Translations under genes and position numbers: made by a program
The notes under the pieces: model-generated
Database searches by the model: none
Seen by the model: the letters and a program-made list of their open reading frames with translations, nothing else
Told to the model about the DNA's origin: nothing
Part shown: positions 1 through 11,256 of the stretch, piece by piece
Layout of the letters: each line of letters opens with the position of its first letter
How positions within the stretch are numbered: the first letter of the stretch is position 1
NCBI GenBank assembly: GCA_963817485.1
Contig: CAWFOR010000003.1
Coordinates: forward strand, 86,653 to 150,652
From: Hyphomicrobium_A sp963817485
GTDB taxonomy: Bacteria > Pseudomonadota > Alphaproteobacteria > Rhizobiales > Hyphomicrobiaceae
Reading direction: 5' to 3'
DNA: 64,000 bases

Positions 1-1987
1 GATTGGGGTTGAGGTCGTCGACGTAGAAGTCGACGTCGATGCCGAGAATGACATCCTGCCCGTTGGGGAACGAGAGCGTTGCGTGCAGCGCCGGGCTGGC
101 GATGAGCCCCAGTCCGTTGTCGGTCGTGCCGCCGAGCGACGACAGGATGAGGAATGTCTGCGCCGCGGTCGGGCGGGATGCTGAGCAGGCTGACGGCGAC
201 CTTGCCGGCGAGCGCGGCGGTGTCGGAGACGATGATCTGGTCCGATGTTGCCGGCCACCGCGTCGACGTCGACGGCAAAGACGCCGGTGCCTGTCTGCAC
301 GAAGTCGTCGCCGAGTGCGGTGGTCTCGATGGTGCCGCGACCACCCGGAGCGATGACACCGTCATTGGTGACGAGGCCGGCTTGCACCGATGCGCCCGAA
401 TTGAACAGCGCGCCGGCGTGATTGTTGAACGCGCTCGGACCGCCGGTGAGGCTTACGTCACCGGTGACCGTGCCGAAGTTCTCGACCGTGTTGCTGGCGC
501 TGTCGCTTTCGATCGCAAAGTCGGCCAGTCCCGCGGTGATCGTACCCCAGTTCAAGAGCGTGGTGGCATTGGCGGAACGCTGCATCACTCCGGCGCAACA
601 CGGACCGCCGACTACGTTACCGAGGTTCATCACGATGCTGCCGGCGTAACCGACGGCGTAGATGCCGGCAGACCCGGAGCCCGTCGCCGAGATGTCGCCC
701 GAGTTGACGACGGCCGCCATGCCGTTGGTGCTGACGACGTTGATGCCGTCGGAGGTCGGACCCGTCGTGGTGATCTTGCTCGTCGATGTGACGACGACGT
801 CCCCAGCTCCATAGGCGGTGATGCCGTGCGAGTCGGTGCCGGACGTGCGAATGGTGGCGCTGGATACGACTATCGTGCCGGTATAGCCCGACGCGGCAAT
901 GCCGGGCGCGTTGTCGCCGAGCGTGGTGATGTTGCCGGAGGCATACACCGTGGCGATCTGTCCGGCGCGGGCGTAGATGCCGATGCCAGTTTGGCCGGCG
1001 GTTGCGACGTCGCCGGTGGACGTGATCAGGACCGAGCCCGACTGCGACAGGGCCAAGATGGCCACCGAGCTATCGGGTCCGCTCGCGATATTGCCGGTCG
1101 AGGTGATCCTCGACGTCGCCTTGGGTCTGCACGTTGATGCCGATGGAAGCCGTGCCCGACACGGCGATATTCCCCGACGAGGTGATGTCGACCGGGCCGT
1201 AGACGGTGGAGGCGTTGATGCCGATCGCGTCGATGCCGGTCGTGGTGATGTTGCCGGTCGAGCGGATCGTGATCGCACCGGTCGTTGGTGCCGAGCTGGC
1301 CGATCGAGCCGACGTTGATGCCGGCGGAGAAGGTGCCTGATGTCGCGATATTGCCCGACGAGATCACCGTCACGTCGCCGTAGACGGTGCCCGCCACGAT
1401 GCCGAAGGCGTTGTTGCCTGACGTCGCGATGTTGCCGGACGACGTGATCGACACCAGCGTCGTTCTGACCGCCGCCTTGGATCGCCGGTCGCGCCGCTCC
1501 CGGAGGTCGAGACGTCGGCGGTCGAGTTGATCGGTGACCGTGCTGTTGTTGCTGGAAGCAAAGATGCCGAGGCGTCGGTCGTGATGATCGCGAACGGCCC
1601 CGGATTGACGTTCAGCGTGACCGCGCCGTTGCTGTCGAACTCGACTCCCGTGACGCCCGACGCCGGCGTGATGTTGGTCGTCAGATTGTTGACGTTGAGG
1701 ATCGTGTAGGTGCCGCCGCCGTTGTTCAGCAGCACGCCGGCGGACTGGTCGCCCGTGCAGGTGACGATCGTGGCCGTGCCATCGGTGGTGCAGTTGAGCG
1801 GCGGCGCGGCGCGCACCGGGCGCACGCCATAGGCCAGTAGCGCCGCACTCGCGACGCCCGTCGCCAGCGCCGAGCGCAAGGCTGAGTGGGCTTGCGAGGC
1901 AACGCGTTTCGGCGGCTGCAGGCAGAGAACGTGCGGGCGCGCCGCCTGGGGCGGTGAGGATTGCCGTTTACGGTCAGCGTGCGCCAA
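1..1987 (-). CDS. autotransporter-like beta-helix passenger protein, N-terminal part, frame broken
   Basis: A long signal peptide (hydrophobic stretch ending VRPVRA) is followed by a secreted passenger. After frame correction it carries 23-27-residue repeats built on SSGNIATSG, STGNITTTG and SSGNIAVSG units. These give way to a GVIAPGG...DQIIVSDTAALAG...LLSIP segment typical of the end of autotransporter passengers. The frame is broken near 1400-1495 and by single extra bases near 1280, 1109, 243 and 171. Removing each of the last four restores a continuous repeat-bearing reading to the window edge. The start is uncertain (TTG at 1987). The barrel, if present, lies beyond position 1. Family assignment is from repeat style and signal peptide; the substrate or adhesive target is unknown. 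Confidence 0.7.
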
Positions 1988-2155
1988 GCTGGCCTAATCC
2001 CGCGTTTGACAAGGAGCGAACGCGGAACCGGAAGCTCGCAGCGAAACGTTGCCATCCCGGCCACGCAGCGTGGACGATGCCGGGGTGTGAACCGTTTTCT
2101 GCTAGCAGAATCGGCTCTGTGTCAAAGGATGCAAAGCATGCGGTTGGGGTGATGA

Positions 2156-3706
2156 TTACTTCGCGCGTGCAGCGAATCGCACCGCCTCCTCGGCGGCGCG
2201 GAACAGTGCCTGGGCTTTGTTGATGCACTCCTGCTGCTCTTTCTCGGGCACCGAATCGTGCACGAGCCCGGCTCCCGCCTGCACGTACATGACGCCGTCC
2301 TTCACCAGCGCGGTGCGCAGCACGATGCAGGTATCCATCTGGCCGCCGGCGGAGAAATAGCCGACGCAGCCGGCGTAGGGCCCGCGCTTCGATTTCTCCA
2401 GCTCGTCGATGATCTCCATCGCGCGCACCTTCGGCGCGCCCGACACCGTGCCCGCGGGGAAGCCCGCCATCAGCGCGTCGACCGCGTCGTGAGCGGCATC
2501 GAGCCTGCCCATCACGTTGGAGACGATGTGCATCACGTGGCTGTAGCGCTCGATGAAGAAGCGCGCGGTCACGTCGACGGTGCCGACCTCGGCGACGCGC
2601 CCGACGTCGTTGCGGCCGAGATCGAGCAGCATCAGGTGCTCGGCCCGCTCCTTGGGGTCTTTCAGCAGGGCTTCCGCGAGCGCCTGGTCCTCGGCGTCGG
2701 TCTCCCCGCGCGGCGCGGTGCCGGCGATCGGACGGATCGTCACCTCGCCGTTGCGCACGCGCACGAGGATTTCGGGGCTCGAGCCGACGAGCGCGAAGCC
2801 GCCGAAGTCGAGATGGAACAGGAATGGGGAAGGGTTGGTCCGCCGCAGCGCGCGATAGAGTGCGAACGGCGACAGCGTGAAGGGCGCGGAGAAGCGCTGC
2901 GACAGCACCACCTGGAAGATGTCGCCGGCGACGATGTACTCCTTGGCCCGTTGCACCATCGATTTGTATTCGGCGGCCGTGGTATTGGAAGAGGGGCGTG
3001 GCGCCGGCAGCTTGCGGCTCGGCGTCGAGGGCGCGTGCGGCAGCGGCTCATTCAGCGCGGCGACAACGGCCTTCAGGCGCTTGCAGGCAGCCTTGTAGGC
3101 CTTCTCCGCGCTCAAACGCGTATCGTTGCGCACGGGCGTAACGATGGTGATCTCGTCTTTGATGACGTCGAAGATCGCCATCACCGTCGGCCGCATGAGG
3201 ATGGCATCGGGAATGCCGAGCGCATCGTCCGGCATCCGCGGCAGCCGCTCCATGAGCCGCACGGTGTCGTAGCCCATGTAGCCGAAGATGCCGGCCGACA
3301 TGGGTGGCAGCTCCGGCGGCAGGCGCAGCTCGGATTCCTTGAGCAGTGCGCGCAGCGAGGCGAGCGTTCCCTGCGGCTCGGGGCGGAAGGCGTCCGGCTT
3401 GGCGATCGGATTGCGGTTGATCGCGGCCTTGTCGCCTTCGGCGCGCCAGACCAGATCCGGCTCGAGTCCGATGACGGAATAGCGGCCGCGCGCGGCTCCG
3501 CCTTCGACCGATTCCAGGAGAAAGCTCATCGGTCGTCCGGCCGCAAGCTTCAGGTAGGCGGAGACGGGCGTCTCGAGGTCGGCGACGAGGCGCATCCATA
3601 CGACCTGCGCGTCGCCGGCGTCATAGCGCTGGGCGAAGGTCGCGAGCGGAGGCATCGCCTCCAGCGGACCGGGCCGCGATTTCGTCTTGCGCTCGAGCGT
3701 GCTCAA
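2156..3706 (-). CDS. trpE: anthranilate synthase component I
   Basis: TrpE makes anthranilate from chorismate, using ammonia from the TrpG glutaminase subunit; this is the first committed step of tryptophan synthesis. The 516-residue protein has the usual length. The N-terminal LLES motif (about residue 63) is the known tryptophan feedback site. The C-terminal chorismate-binding domain carries GDIFQVVLSQRF, IRPIAGTAPRG, LLDLGRNDVGR and FPAGTVSGAPKVRAMEII. It starts 26 bases after ppiD ends, so the two are probably co-transcribed. There is no room for a trp leader peptide attenuator directly upstream. No trpG follows; the next gene on this strand is the autotransporter. Confidence 0.97.
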   Translation of the reverse strand: MSTLERKTKSRPGPLEAMPPLATFAQRYDAGDAQVVWMRLVADLETPVSAYLKLAAGRPMSFLLESVEGGAARGRYSVIGLEPDLVWRAEGDKAAINRNPIAKPDAFRPEPQGTLASLRALLKESELRLPPELPPMSAGIFGYMGYDTVRLMERLPRMPDDALGIPDAILMRPTVMAIFDVIKDEITIVTPVRNDTRLSAEKAYKAACKRLKAVVAALNEPLPHAPSTPSRKLPAPRPSSNTTAAEYKSMVQRAKEYIVAGDIFQVVLSQRFSAPFTLSPFALYRALRRTNPSPFLFHLDFGGFALVGSSPEILVRVRNGEVTIRPIAGTAPRGETDAEDQALAEALLKDPKERAEHLMLLDLGRNDVGRVAEVGTVDVTARFFIERYSHVMHIVSNVMGRLDAAHDAVDALMAGFPAGTVSGAPKVRAMEIIDELEKSKRGPYAGCVGYFSAGGQMDTCIVLRTALVKDGVMYVQAGAGLVHDSVPEKEQQECINKAQALFRAAEEAVRFAARAK

Positions 3707-3732
3707 AGCAATCCCCGGCCCGCGGGCGGCTA

Positions 3733-5628
3733 TTATTCGGTCTCGGTTCCCGACCCGGTTGCGCGCTTGAACTCCTCCGGGTTCACGTGCGCGCCGAGGC
3801 GGTCCTCGAGCGCGACCACATACTGGCTCAGCACCTCGTCGGTAAGCTCATTCTTGAGCTGCTTGGCGATGCTGTCGCGCTGCTCCTTGGTCGGCTCGGG
3901 TGCGGGCGTGATCTCCGTCACCTGGTAGACGATGCGTGTGTCGTTCGTCGGCGAGGACGCGGCCTTGCCCTTCGCCAGCGTAAAGGCGCGCGCGACCGCG
4001 TCCTTCGGCATTCCCTGCGGCTCGGTCGTGCGCGTGAACGGCGGCGTCGTCTCGACCTTGGCCCCGCCGGCCTCGGTTGCGAGCGCGGCGAAATCCGCGC
4101 CCCCGTCGGCCTTCTCCACGAGTTTCGCCGCCAGCTCGCCGATGAGACGCTCGCGCTCCTTGGCGATGGCAAGCGCCTTCACCTGCTCCTTCACCTCGTC
4201 GAACGGCTTCTGCTTCTTCTCGGTCACGCCCAGCACGTCGACCCAGGCGAAGCCGCCGTCGTGCAGCTCCACCGCCTCGTTCTGCAGCCCGACCTGCGAG
4301 TCAAAGCCCGCTTTGACGATGGCTTGAGCATCGGGGAGGCCGACCGCCGGGGCGCCTTCCGGCGTCTTGTTGCTGCGGTCGGTCGAGGGCACCTCCAGGT
4401 ACTGGAGCTTCAACTGCTCGGCCGCATCCTTGAGCGGCTTGCCGGCGGAGCGCCCGTCCTCGACCTGATCGATCAACGACTGCACCTGGCCCTGGGCCTT
4501 GCTCTTGGCAATCGCATCGCGCACCTGATCCTTGACGTCGGCAAGCGTGCGGATGACCGCGGGCTCGATGGCAGAGACACGCACCAGAACGGTGGCAAAG
4601 CGCCCTTCGATGGGGTCGGATATGCCGTCTTTCGGCAGGGAGAAGGCCACGTCCGCGACCTTGGGATCGATCAGGCGGTCCTTGGACACGAGGCCGAGGT
4701 CGATGTCGGAATCCTTGGCGCCAAGCTCCTTGGCCAGATCGCCGAACGACTTGCCGCCGGCGAGCGCGGTCTTGGCAGCGTCGGCCGCCGCCTTGTCCTT
4801 GAAGACGAGCTGCTGCAGGCGGCGCCGCTCGGGCGTGTTGTAGGACTCCTTCAATTCCTCGTACTTGGTGGCGATCTCGGCGTCGGTGACATCCATCTTG
4901 GTCTTGAGGTCGTCGACGGAGAGGACGAGCACGCCGAGCTTGCGGTACTCGGGCGAGGTGAACTCGCCCTTGTTGGTCTCGTAGGTCTCTCTCAGCTTGG
5001 CATCGTCGGGCTCCGGCACCTTCACCGCCTTGCCGGCATCGATGACGAAGAACTGCGCGACGCGCTTCTCGTTGCGCCAGCTGTTCACGAGGTCGACCAG
5101 CGAATCGGGGATGGCGACGCCGTTGATGAGAGCGCCCGTCACCTGCTCGCGCAGCTCGTCGCGCCGGCGCAGCGCCAGGAAGCCGCGCTCGCTCAAGCCC
5201 ATATTCTGGAGGACGTTCTCGAAGGCGATGCGGGAGAAATTGCCGTTCGGATCCTTGAACGCGGGATCGTCCTTCAGCCCGTTGATGAGCGCCTTGTCCG
5301 ACAGCGCAAGATCGAGCTGATCTGCGTGCGTCTCGACCGCAGCCCAAGCCATGAGCTGCGCCAGCACGCGCTGGTCGATGCCGGCAGCCCGCGCCTGCTC
5401 CGGCGTGATGTGGCGCCCCGTCTGCCGCGAGATGGCGCGCAGCTCGTTCTGCAGTGAGCGCTGGAAATCCTCGACGCGGATCTCGTGCGGGCCGACCTTC
5501 GCCAGCGCGCCGCGCCCGAAATTGCGAAACACGGGACCGATGCCCCAGATCGCAAAGCTGATCACCAGGATCGCGAACAGGGCCTTGGCCACCATACCCG
5601 TGGAGCCACGTCTTAGCGCGTCGAGCAT
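3733..5628 (-). CDS. ppiD: PpiD/SurA-type periplasmic folding factor (peptidyl-prolyl isomerase)
   Basis: A 631-residue inner-membrane-anchored chaperone. Residues about 12-32 form one transmembrane helix (AKALFAILVISFAIWGIG). A SurA_N-like helical domain follows with VEDFQRSLQNEL, then a long central region with a parvulin-type rotamase segment (about 260-360) and a second helical part. PpiD-family proteins assist folding of exported proteins at the Sec exit site. Parvulin signature residues are weak, so isomerase activity is not assured. The gene leads the ppiD-trpE pair and faces tpiA across a 235-base divergent region. Confidence 0.9.
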   Translation of the reverse strand: MLDALRRGSTGMVAKALFAILVISFAIWGIGPVFRNFGRGALAKVGPHEIRVEDFQRSLQNELRAISRQTGRHITPEQARAAGIDQRVLAQLMAWAAVETHADQLDLALSDKALINGLKDDPAFKDPNGNFSRIAFENVLQNMGLSERGFLALRRRDELREQVTGALINGVAIPDSLVDLVNSWRNEKRVAQFFVIDAGKAVKVPEPDDAKLRETYETNKGEFTSPEYRKLGVLVLSVDDLKTKMDVTDAEIATKYEELKESYNTPERRRLQQLVFKDKAAADAAKTALAGGKSFGDLAKELGAKDSDIDLGLVSKDRLIDPKVADVAFSLPKDGISDPIEGRFATVLVRVSAIEPAVIRTLADVKDQVRDAIAKSKAQGQVQSLIDQVEDGRSAGKPLKDAAEQLKLQYLEVPSTDRSNKTPEGAPAVGLPDAQAIVKAGFDSQVGLQNEAVELHDGGFAWVDVLGVTEKKQKPFDEVKEQVKALAIAKERERLIGELAAKLVEKADGGADFAALATEAGGAKVETTPPFTRTTEPQGMPKDAVARAFTLAKGKAASSPTNDTRIVYQVTEITPAPEPTKEQRDSIAKQLKNELTDEVLSQYVVALEDRLGAHVNPEEFKRATGSGTETE

Positions 5629-5813
5629 CGAAGGTTCGTTCCGTTCGGTTGAGCGGCGCTAGCTAAGGGTCCCGAGGGCCTGGCCCTGGTCCCTGCGGCC
5701 GCGAATGCCAAGGGAATCCTGCGCGTGACGCAGGGTGTCGGCATGATATGAAGCGCAGCCCGTCCGTTATTGCAAGCGTGGCCGCTAGGAGCGAGGACGG
5801 GACGCCGGGTGCC

Positions 5814-5834
5814 TAAGCTTGGCGCCCAAGCTTA
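5814..5834. promoter_or_regulatory. 9-bp perfect dyad upstream of tpiA
   Basis: TAAGCTTGG and CCAAGCTTA are perfect inverted arms around a 3-base CGC spacer, 29 bases upstream of the tpiA start. It could be an operator or a 5'-UTR hairpin. No regulator is identified. Confidence 0.4.
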
Positions 5835-5863
5835 ACGAGCCTGATGCTCAGGGGAGTGCCATC

Positions 5864-6625
5864 ATGGAGGCTGGCCGCAACCTTCGGCCGCTGGTTGCCG
5901 GAAACTGGAAGATGAACGGCCTGCGGGCGCAGCTTGCCGAGGCCATGCGGCTGCGCGACGGGCTGTCGGCCAAGACCGCGGCCGACGTGATGATCTGCCC
6001 GCCCGCGACGCTGCTTCACCCGCTGGCCGAGGCGGCGCGCGGATCGAAGCTCTTGGTGGGGGCCCAGGACTGTCATCCGGAAGCCTCCGGCGCCCACACC
6101 GGCGACATCTCGGCCGAGATGCTCAAGGATGCGGGCGCCGTCGCTGTGATCGTTGGCCACTCGGAGCGGCGCTGCGCGCACGGCGAGCTCGACCGCACGG
6201 TGCGCCGCAAGGCGGAGGCCGCGCACCGGGCCGGGCTGACCGCTATCGTCTGCGTTGGCGAGACGGCTGGGCAGCGCGAGGCCGACCTCACGCTCGATGT
6301 CGTGCGGCGCCAGCTGCAGGGGTCGCTGCCGGATGCGGCCCGCGCGGAGAACACGGCTGTCGCCTACGAACCGGTCTGGGCCATCGGCACGGGGCGTACG
6401 CCAAGCGCTGGCGACGTCGCCGTTGTGCACCGCGTCATCCGCGCGGCGCTCATCGCGCGCTTCGGCACCGAGGGCAGCGAGATCCGCATCCTGTACGGGG
6501 GCTCGGTCAATCCCGGAAACGCACGCGAGCTGTTGCGTGTCGACAACGTGAACGGTGCACTCGTCGGCGGCGCGAGCCTCAAGGCAAGTGACCTTTTGGC
6601 CATCATCTCGGCGTATGAGCACTAA
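5864..6625 (+). CDS. tpiA: triosephosphate isomerase
   Basis: TIM interconverts dihydroxyacetone phosphate and glyceraldehyde-3-phosphate in the cytoplasm. The ATG at 5864 is preferred over an in-frame upstream start at 5819. It has a GGGGAG ribosome-binding site about 8 bases upstream and gives 253 residues, the normal family length. Catalytic residues are visible: Lys16 in AGNWKMNG, His99 in VGHSERR and Glu169 in AYEPVWAIGTG. The phosphate-binding loop is GGSVNPGN. It faces ppiD and heads the + strand housekeeping run. Confidence 0.97.
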   Translation: MEAGRNLRPLVAGNWKMNGLRAQLAEAMRLRDGLSAKTAADVMICPPATLLHPLAEAARGSKLLVGAQDCHPEASGAHTGDISAEMLKDAGAVAVIVGHSERRCAHGELDRTVRRKAEAAHRAGLTAIVCVGETAGQREADLTLDVVRRQLQGSLPDAARAENTAVAYEPVWAIGTGRTPSAGDVAVVHRVIRAALIARFGTEGSEIRILYGGSVNPGNARELLRVDNVNGALVGGASLKASDLLAIISAYEH

Positions 6626-6719
6626 GCTTAGCAGCCCGGCTGGGAATCACTCCGTGTAGTGCTAGTGTTGCCGCATTGATTTGGCGTCCCTCGCGAATTT
6701 AGAGGAGTCGAATACTTCG

Positions 6720-7664
6720 GTGGCCCGCGGGACAACACGGTTCCGGTACGCCCTGACGCTGGCGCTTCTTGCTGCCGGCGGAGGTGAAACTTGGGCCACC
6801 CGCCTGGACAAGACCGCCTGCGCCGACCTCAACACCGAGCTATCGGGCCTGCTCGCGCCCGGGCTCAAGGAGGACATGGACAAGGGTCCCGCGTGGGCAG
6901 CGGCGAACCTGCCGCCGGAGCGTCTCATAGTCATCAACAGGGTGATCGAGCTGCAGGGCCAGATCGAGTTCAGGTGTGGCGCCCCCCGCAACCTGGCGAA
7001 GTCGCCCACCCCAAAACCCGGGGACAAGGCGCCCGCTGACACTCCGGGGACCGCGAAGGCCGCGACGGCGAAGTCGAACGCCGACGATTCCGGCGACGAC
7101 GCTGCGCCGGCGAAGCCCGCGCCGAAAAAGACGATGCGCCGGAAACGGGGCTCCGCTGCAACGAGCCCGGAATTGCCGGTTGTCGTTCCCGTGGCCACCA
7201 CTCCGACAATCCAGCCACGGGCGACCGCTCCGGCAGTGCCGCCTGCGGTCGTGGCGCCGGCAAAGGCGCTTCCGGTTGCCCCCGTGACCACCACTCCGGC
7301 AGCCCAGTCGCCGCGGACGACCACCGCAGCGACGCCACCCGCGGCCGTGACGCCGGCGAAGCTGGTCCCCGAGGTCAATAAGACGGCGGTTTCGACGCCA
7401 CCGAAGGTTGCGCCCGGGAACAACCCGGTTCGGACTGTGAGCACAACTCCAGACAGTGCCCAGGCTAAAGCTTCGGCCGGCACAGTGCCGGTTGCGGCCG
7501 CCGTCGCGACACCTGCCTCAGGCGCCCAACCCGCTCCGGCGACGGGCATGGAGAAAGGCGCAACGCCCAAGACGACGGCCAAGAAGCCGTCGCGGCGCGA
7601 CAGCACCAGCGCCTACATGTCGCCCGCGGACGTCAATCCGTTCGGGCTGCCGACCGGCCATTAG
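6720..7664 (+). CDS. secreted Pro/Ala/Thr-rich protein of unknown function
   Basis: No function recognised. After an N-terminal hydrophobic segment (YALTLALLAAGGG, signal-peptide-like), residues about 30-90 form a short ordered-looking region with two cysteines (TACADLN and EFRCGAP). The remaining two thirds is low-complexity Ala/Pro/Thr/Val sequence, probably disordered, ending in a conserved-looking SPADVNPFGLPTGH tail. A GTG start at 6720 follows an AGAGGAG ribosome-binding site by about 13 bases; an in-frame TTG at 6681 is the alternative. It lies between tpiA and secG on the same strand. An envelope-associated role is only a guess from the signal peptide. Confidence 0.65.
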   Translation: MARGTTRFRYALTLALLAAGGGETWATRLDKTACADLNTELSGLLAPGLKEDMDKGPAWAAANLPPERLIVINRVIELQGQIEFRCGAPRNLAKSPTPKPGDKAPADTPGTAKAATAKSNADDSGDDAAPAKPAPKKTMRRKRGSAATSPELPVVVPVATTPTIQPRATAPAVPPAVVAPAKALPVAPVTTTPAAQSPRTTTAATPPAAVTPAKLVPEVNKTAVSTPPKVAPGNNPVRTVSTTPDSAQAKASAGTVPVAAAVATPASGAQPAPATGMEKGATPKTTAKKPSRRDSTSAYMSPADVNPFGLPTGH

Positions 7665-7775
7665 CGCGGGCCGCGCGAAAAGCGCCATTTCCCCGCACTG
7701 GCCCCGCACTAGCCTCGTGCCGGCATCTGGTATAGAACGCTGCCAAATCCCCCGGTTACGGAGCTTCGCGCGGCC

Positions 7776-8156
7776 ATGGCGACTGCCCTTCTCGTTCTGC
7801 ACCTGATGATCGCGGCGGCGCTCGTCTGCGTCGTGCTGCTGCAGCGTTCGGAGGGCGGCGCGCTCGGCATGGGCGGTGGCGGCGCCGGCGGCTTTCTGAC
7901 CGGGCGCGGCACGGCGAATCTGTTGACGCGCACGACGGCCGGGCTTGCCGCGGCCTTTTTCACCACCAGCATCCTGCTGACGCTGCTTGCCCAGTCGAGC
8001 GCGCCGGCGGGTTCGATTCTCGATAAAGTAGCGCCGCCGGCGAGCACGGCTCCCGCCGCCCCCGGTGCGGCGCAGCCCGGGCAACCGGCCGCGCCCGAGG
8101 GCCGTGGCGGCATTCTCGACAAGCTGCAGCAGCCGGCCGTGCCTAATTCGCGCTGA
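7776..8156 (+). CDS. secG: preprotein translocase subunit SecG
   Basis: SecG is the small auxiliary subunit of the SecYEG inner-membrane channel. The 126-residue protein has two transmembrane helices (about 1-20 and 52-74) around the family's Gly-rich loop with the VVLLQRSEGG and GFLTGRGTANLLTR motifs. A Pro/Ala-rich C-terminal tail is typical of alphaproteobacterial SecG. The neighbourhood tpiA-secG-pyrG-kdsA is a familiar alphaproteobacterial order. Confidence 0.95.
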   Translation: MATALLVLHLMIAAALVCVVLLQRSEGGALGMGGGGAGGFLTGRGTANLLTRTTAGLAAAFFTTSILLTLLAQSSAPAGSILDKVAPPASTAPAAPGAAQPGQPAAPEGRGGILDKLQQPAVPNSR

Positions 8157-8286
8157 TCGCGGATTAGGCAACTTTACCGTGCGCACTGATTGTTTGCGTG
8201 TGGCCGCAGCGCACCCCCAAGGCCAGTGAATTCGCCGTACAATTCCGGCGTACCCATCGATTCCGCTCTGGCCCTGAGGAAATCGC

Positions 8287-8817
8287 ATGCGCCGGAAGAC
8301 CGCGCTCTACGTCGGCCTCTGTCTCACCTCCGCTCCGCTTGCCGGCTGCTCGAGCCTTTCGGCCATGACCTCGATCACGCCGCCGGTTGCCGACTTCACC
8401 GCCGCCTCCGTCTTCAGCCCGGTCGGCTACAATCAGACCAAGATCGACGACACGCACTACCAGGTGCAGGCGTCAGGCACCGAGGCGACACCGAAGGATC
8501 GCATCGAGAAGATCGCGCGCGCACGCGCCGCCCAGATCGGCGTCGACGAGAAGTTGAAGTTCTTCAAGGTGACGAGCGTGCAGCACTCCATCACCTGCAA
8601 CAGACGCCAGGACGGCTACAAGTCGACGCCGACGCCGGCTTCGGCCCGGCCCTCCGTGGTCATCGACGTCGTCTACGCCAAGGACGCGACCGATCCGAGC
8701 TTCCAGAGCTCGGAGGAAGCGCTCAACACCTTGAAGACCGACCTCGCCGCGGAGTCCGTCGCGCCCGAGGCGCGCGCGGCCGCCGTCCAGGAGACGCTCG
8801 AGAGTTGCAAGAGCTAG
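8287..8817 (+). CDS. lipoprotein, CC0125/CC1285-like
   Basis: A 176-residue protein with a type II signal peptide and lipobox LAGC (Cys about residue 21), so probably lipid-anchored in the envelope. Residues about 45-90 read GYNQTKIDDTHYQVQASG...DRIEKIARARAAQI, resembling the small CC0125/CC1285 family of alphaproteobacterial lipoproteins. In these, a YxVxxxG strand is followed by a helix full of Ala/Arg. Function is unknown. The family match is from memory of the pattern and is moderate. It lies between secG and pyrG on the same strand. Confidence 0.75.
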   Translation: MRRKTALYVGLCLTSAPLAGCSSLSAMTSITPPVADFTAASVFSPVGYNQTKIDDTHYQVQASGTEATPKDRIEKIARARAAQIGVDEKLKFFKVTSVQHSITCNRRQDGYKSTPTPASARPSVVIDVVYAKDATDPSFQSSEEALNTLKTDLAAESVAPEARAAAVQETLESCKS

Positions 8818-8927
8818 CTCCCCGAGCTTTATCCGGGGCCCATAACCCGTTGCTGCCTTAAGCAAATCGGGGATTAGTCAGAAAGGCCCTTCGAATCGCA
8901 GCCGCCTTCGTGTAAGCCTCGAAGCCC

Positions 8928-10557
<1,630 letters not shown>

Positions 10558-10745
10558 CTGTTGCGTTGCCCTCGGTGCAGCGCAGTGGACCGCTGCGTTG
10601 CGGCCGGCATCTTGTTTGATCGTCAATGGCTGCTCGGATTTTGTGCATGCGCCTTCCGGCTCCCTGCCGCGGTTGGCAGCAATTCTCTTCCTATTTCTTC
10701 CATTAAATGAATGATTTCAGCGATGTAGCAACGCTGTTAAGCACT

Positions 10746-10761
10746 TGGCACGAGACTTGAT
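10746..10761 (+). promoter_or_regulatory. candidate sigma-54 promoter for the P-II gene
   Basis: TGGCAC, five bases, then TTGAT, about 88 bases before the P-II start. The -24 element is perfect against TGGCAC-N5-TTGCW, but the -12 element has A where the conserved C is expected. P-II genes are often sigma-54/NtrC controlled. The mismatch at a key base makes this tentative. Confidence 0.35.
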
Positions 10762-10848
10762 TGCTATGGGGCGTTAACCAAGCCGGCCGCTGACAGGCCG
10801 GGGTGGGGCCCGAGTTGGGCAAGGGACAAACACAAGGAGACGCTCCCC

Positions 10849-11187
10849 ATGAAGCTCGTTACAGCCATCATCAAGCCCTTCAAGATCGACGACGTGCGCA
10901 ACGCCCTGACCAAGGTCGGGGTTGCCGGCCTGACCGTCACCGAGGTCAAGGGCTTCGGCCGCCAGAAGGGCCACACCGAGGTTTATCGCGGGGCCGAGTA
11001 CACGACGAACCTGCTCCCCAAGGTGAAGATCGAGGTGGCCGTGGCGGACGGCCAGGCGGCCGGTGTCGTCAACGCGATCCGCGCTGCGGCCAACACCAAT
11101 GCCATCGGCGACGGCAAGATCTTCGTGTCGCCGGTCGAGCAGATCGTGCGCATCCGCACGGGCGAGACGGCCGAGGCCGCGCTCTAA
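10849..11187 (+). CDS. glnK: nitrogen regulatory protein P-II (GlnK-like)
   Basis: A 112-residue P-II signalling protein. It senses 2-oxoglutarate, ATP/ADP and uridylylation state and controls ammonium transport, glutamine synthetase and NtrB/C. Family signatures are present: KGFGRQKGHTEVYRGAEY with the uridylylated Tyr51 on the T-loop, and the C-terminal IGDGKIFV...RIRTGE. An AAGGAG ribosome-binding site precedes the ATG. The AANTNAIGDG and RIRTGETAEAAL details suit GlnK more than GlnB, but no amtB follows, so the paralogue call is uncertain. Confidence 0.93.
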   Translation: MKLVTAIIKPFKIDDVRNALTKVGVAGLTVTEVKGFGRQKGHTEVYRGAEYTTNLLPKVKIEVAVADGQAAGVVNAIRAAANTNAIGDGKIFVSPVEQIVRIRTGETAEAAL

Positions 11188-11209
11188 CCCAGGCCGGTCA
11201 TATGCGCGT

Positions 11210-11256
11210 CCCTGCCGGGGCCGCGAGGGCATCCCGCTCTCGCGTTCCCGGCGGGG
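11210..11256 (+). terminator. 18-bp imperfect stem-loop after the P-II gene
   Basis: Arms at 11210-11227 and 11239-11256 pair over 18 positions with three imperfections (one a G-U wobble). The stem is very GC-rich and lies 23 bases past the stop. No U-run follows, so it may stop transcription weakly or protect the 3' end. The rest of 11188-11532 (345 bases) shows no gene. Confidence 0.45.

Noticed and set aside
2258..3928. 556-codon + strand ORF opposite trpE
   Set aside because: Shadow frame of trpE, with typical high-GC antisense composition.
3787..5457. 556-codon + strand ORF opposite ppiD
   Set aside because: Shadow frame of a convincing PpiD gene; Leu/Arg/Gly-rich translation without domains.
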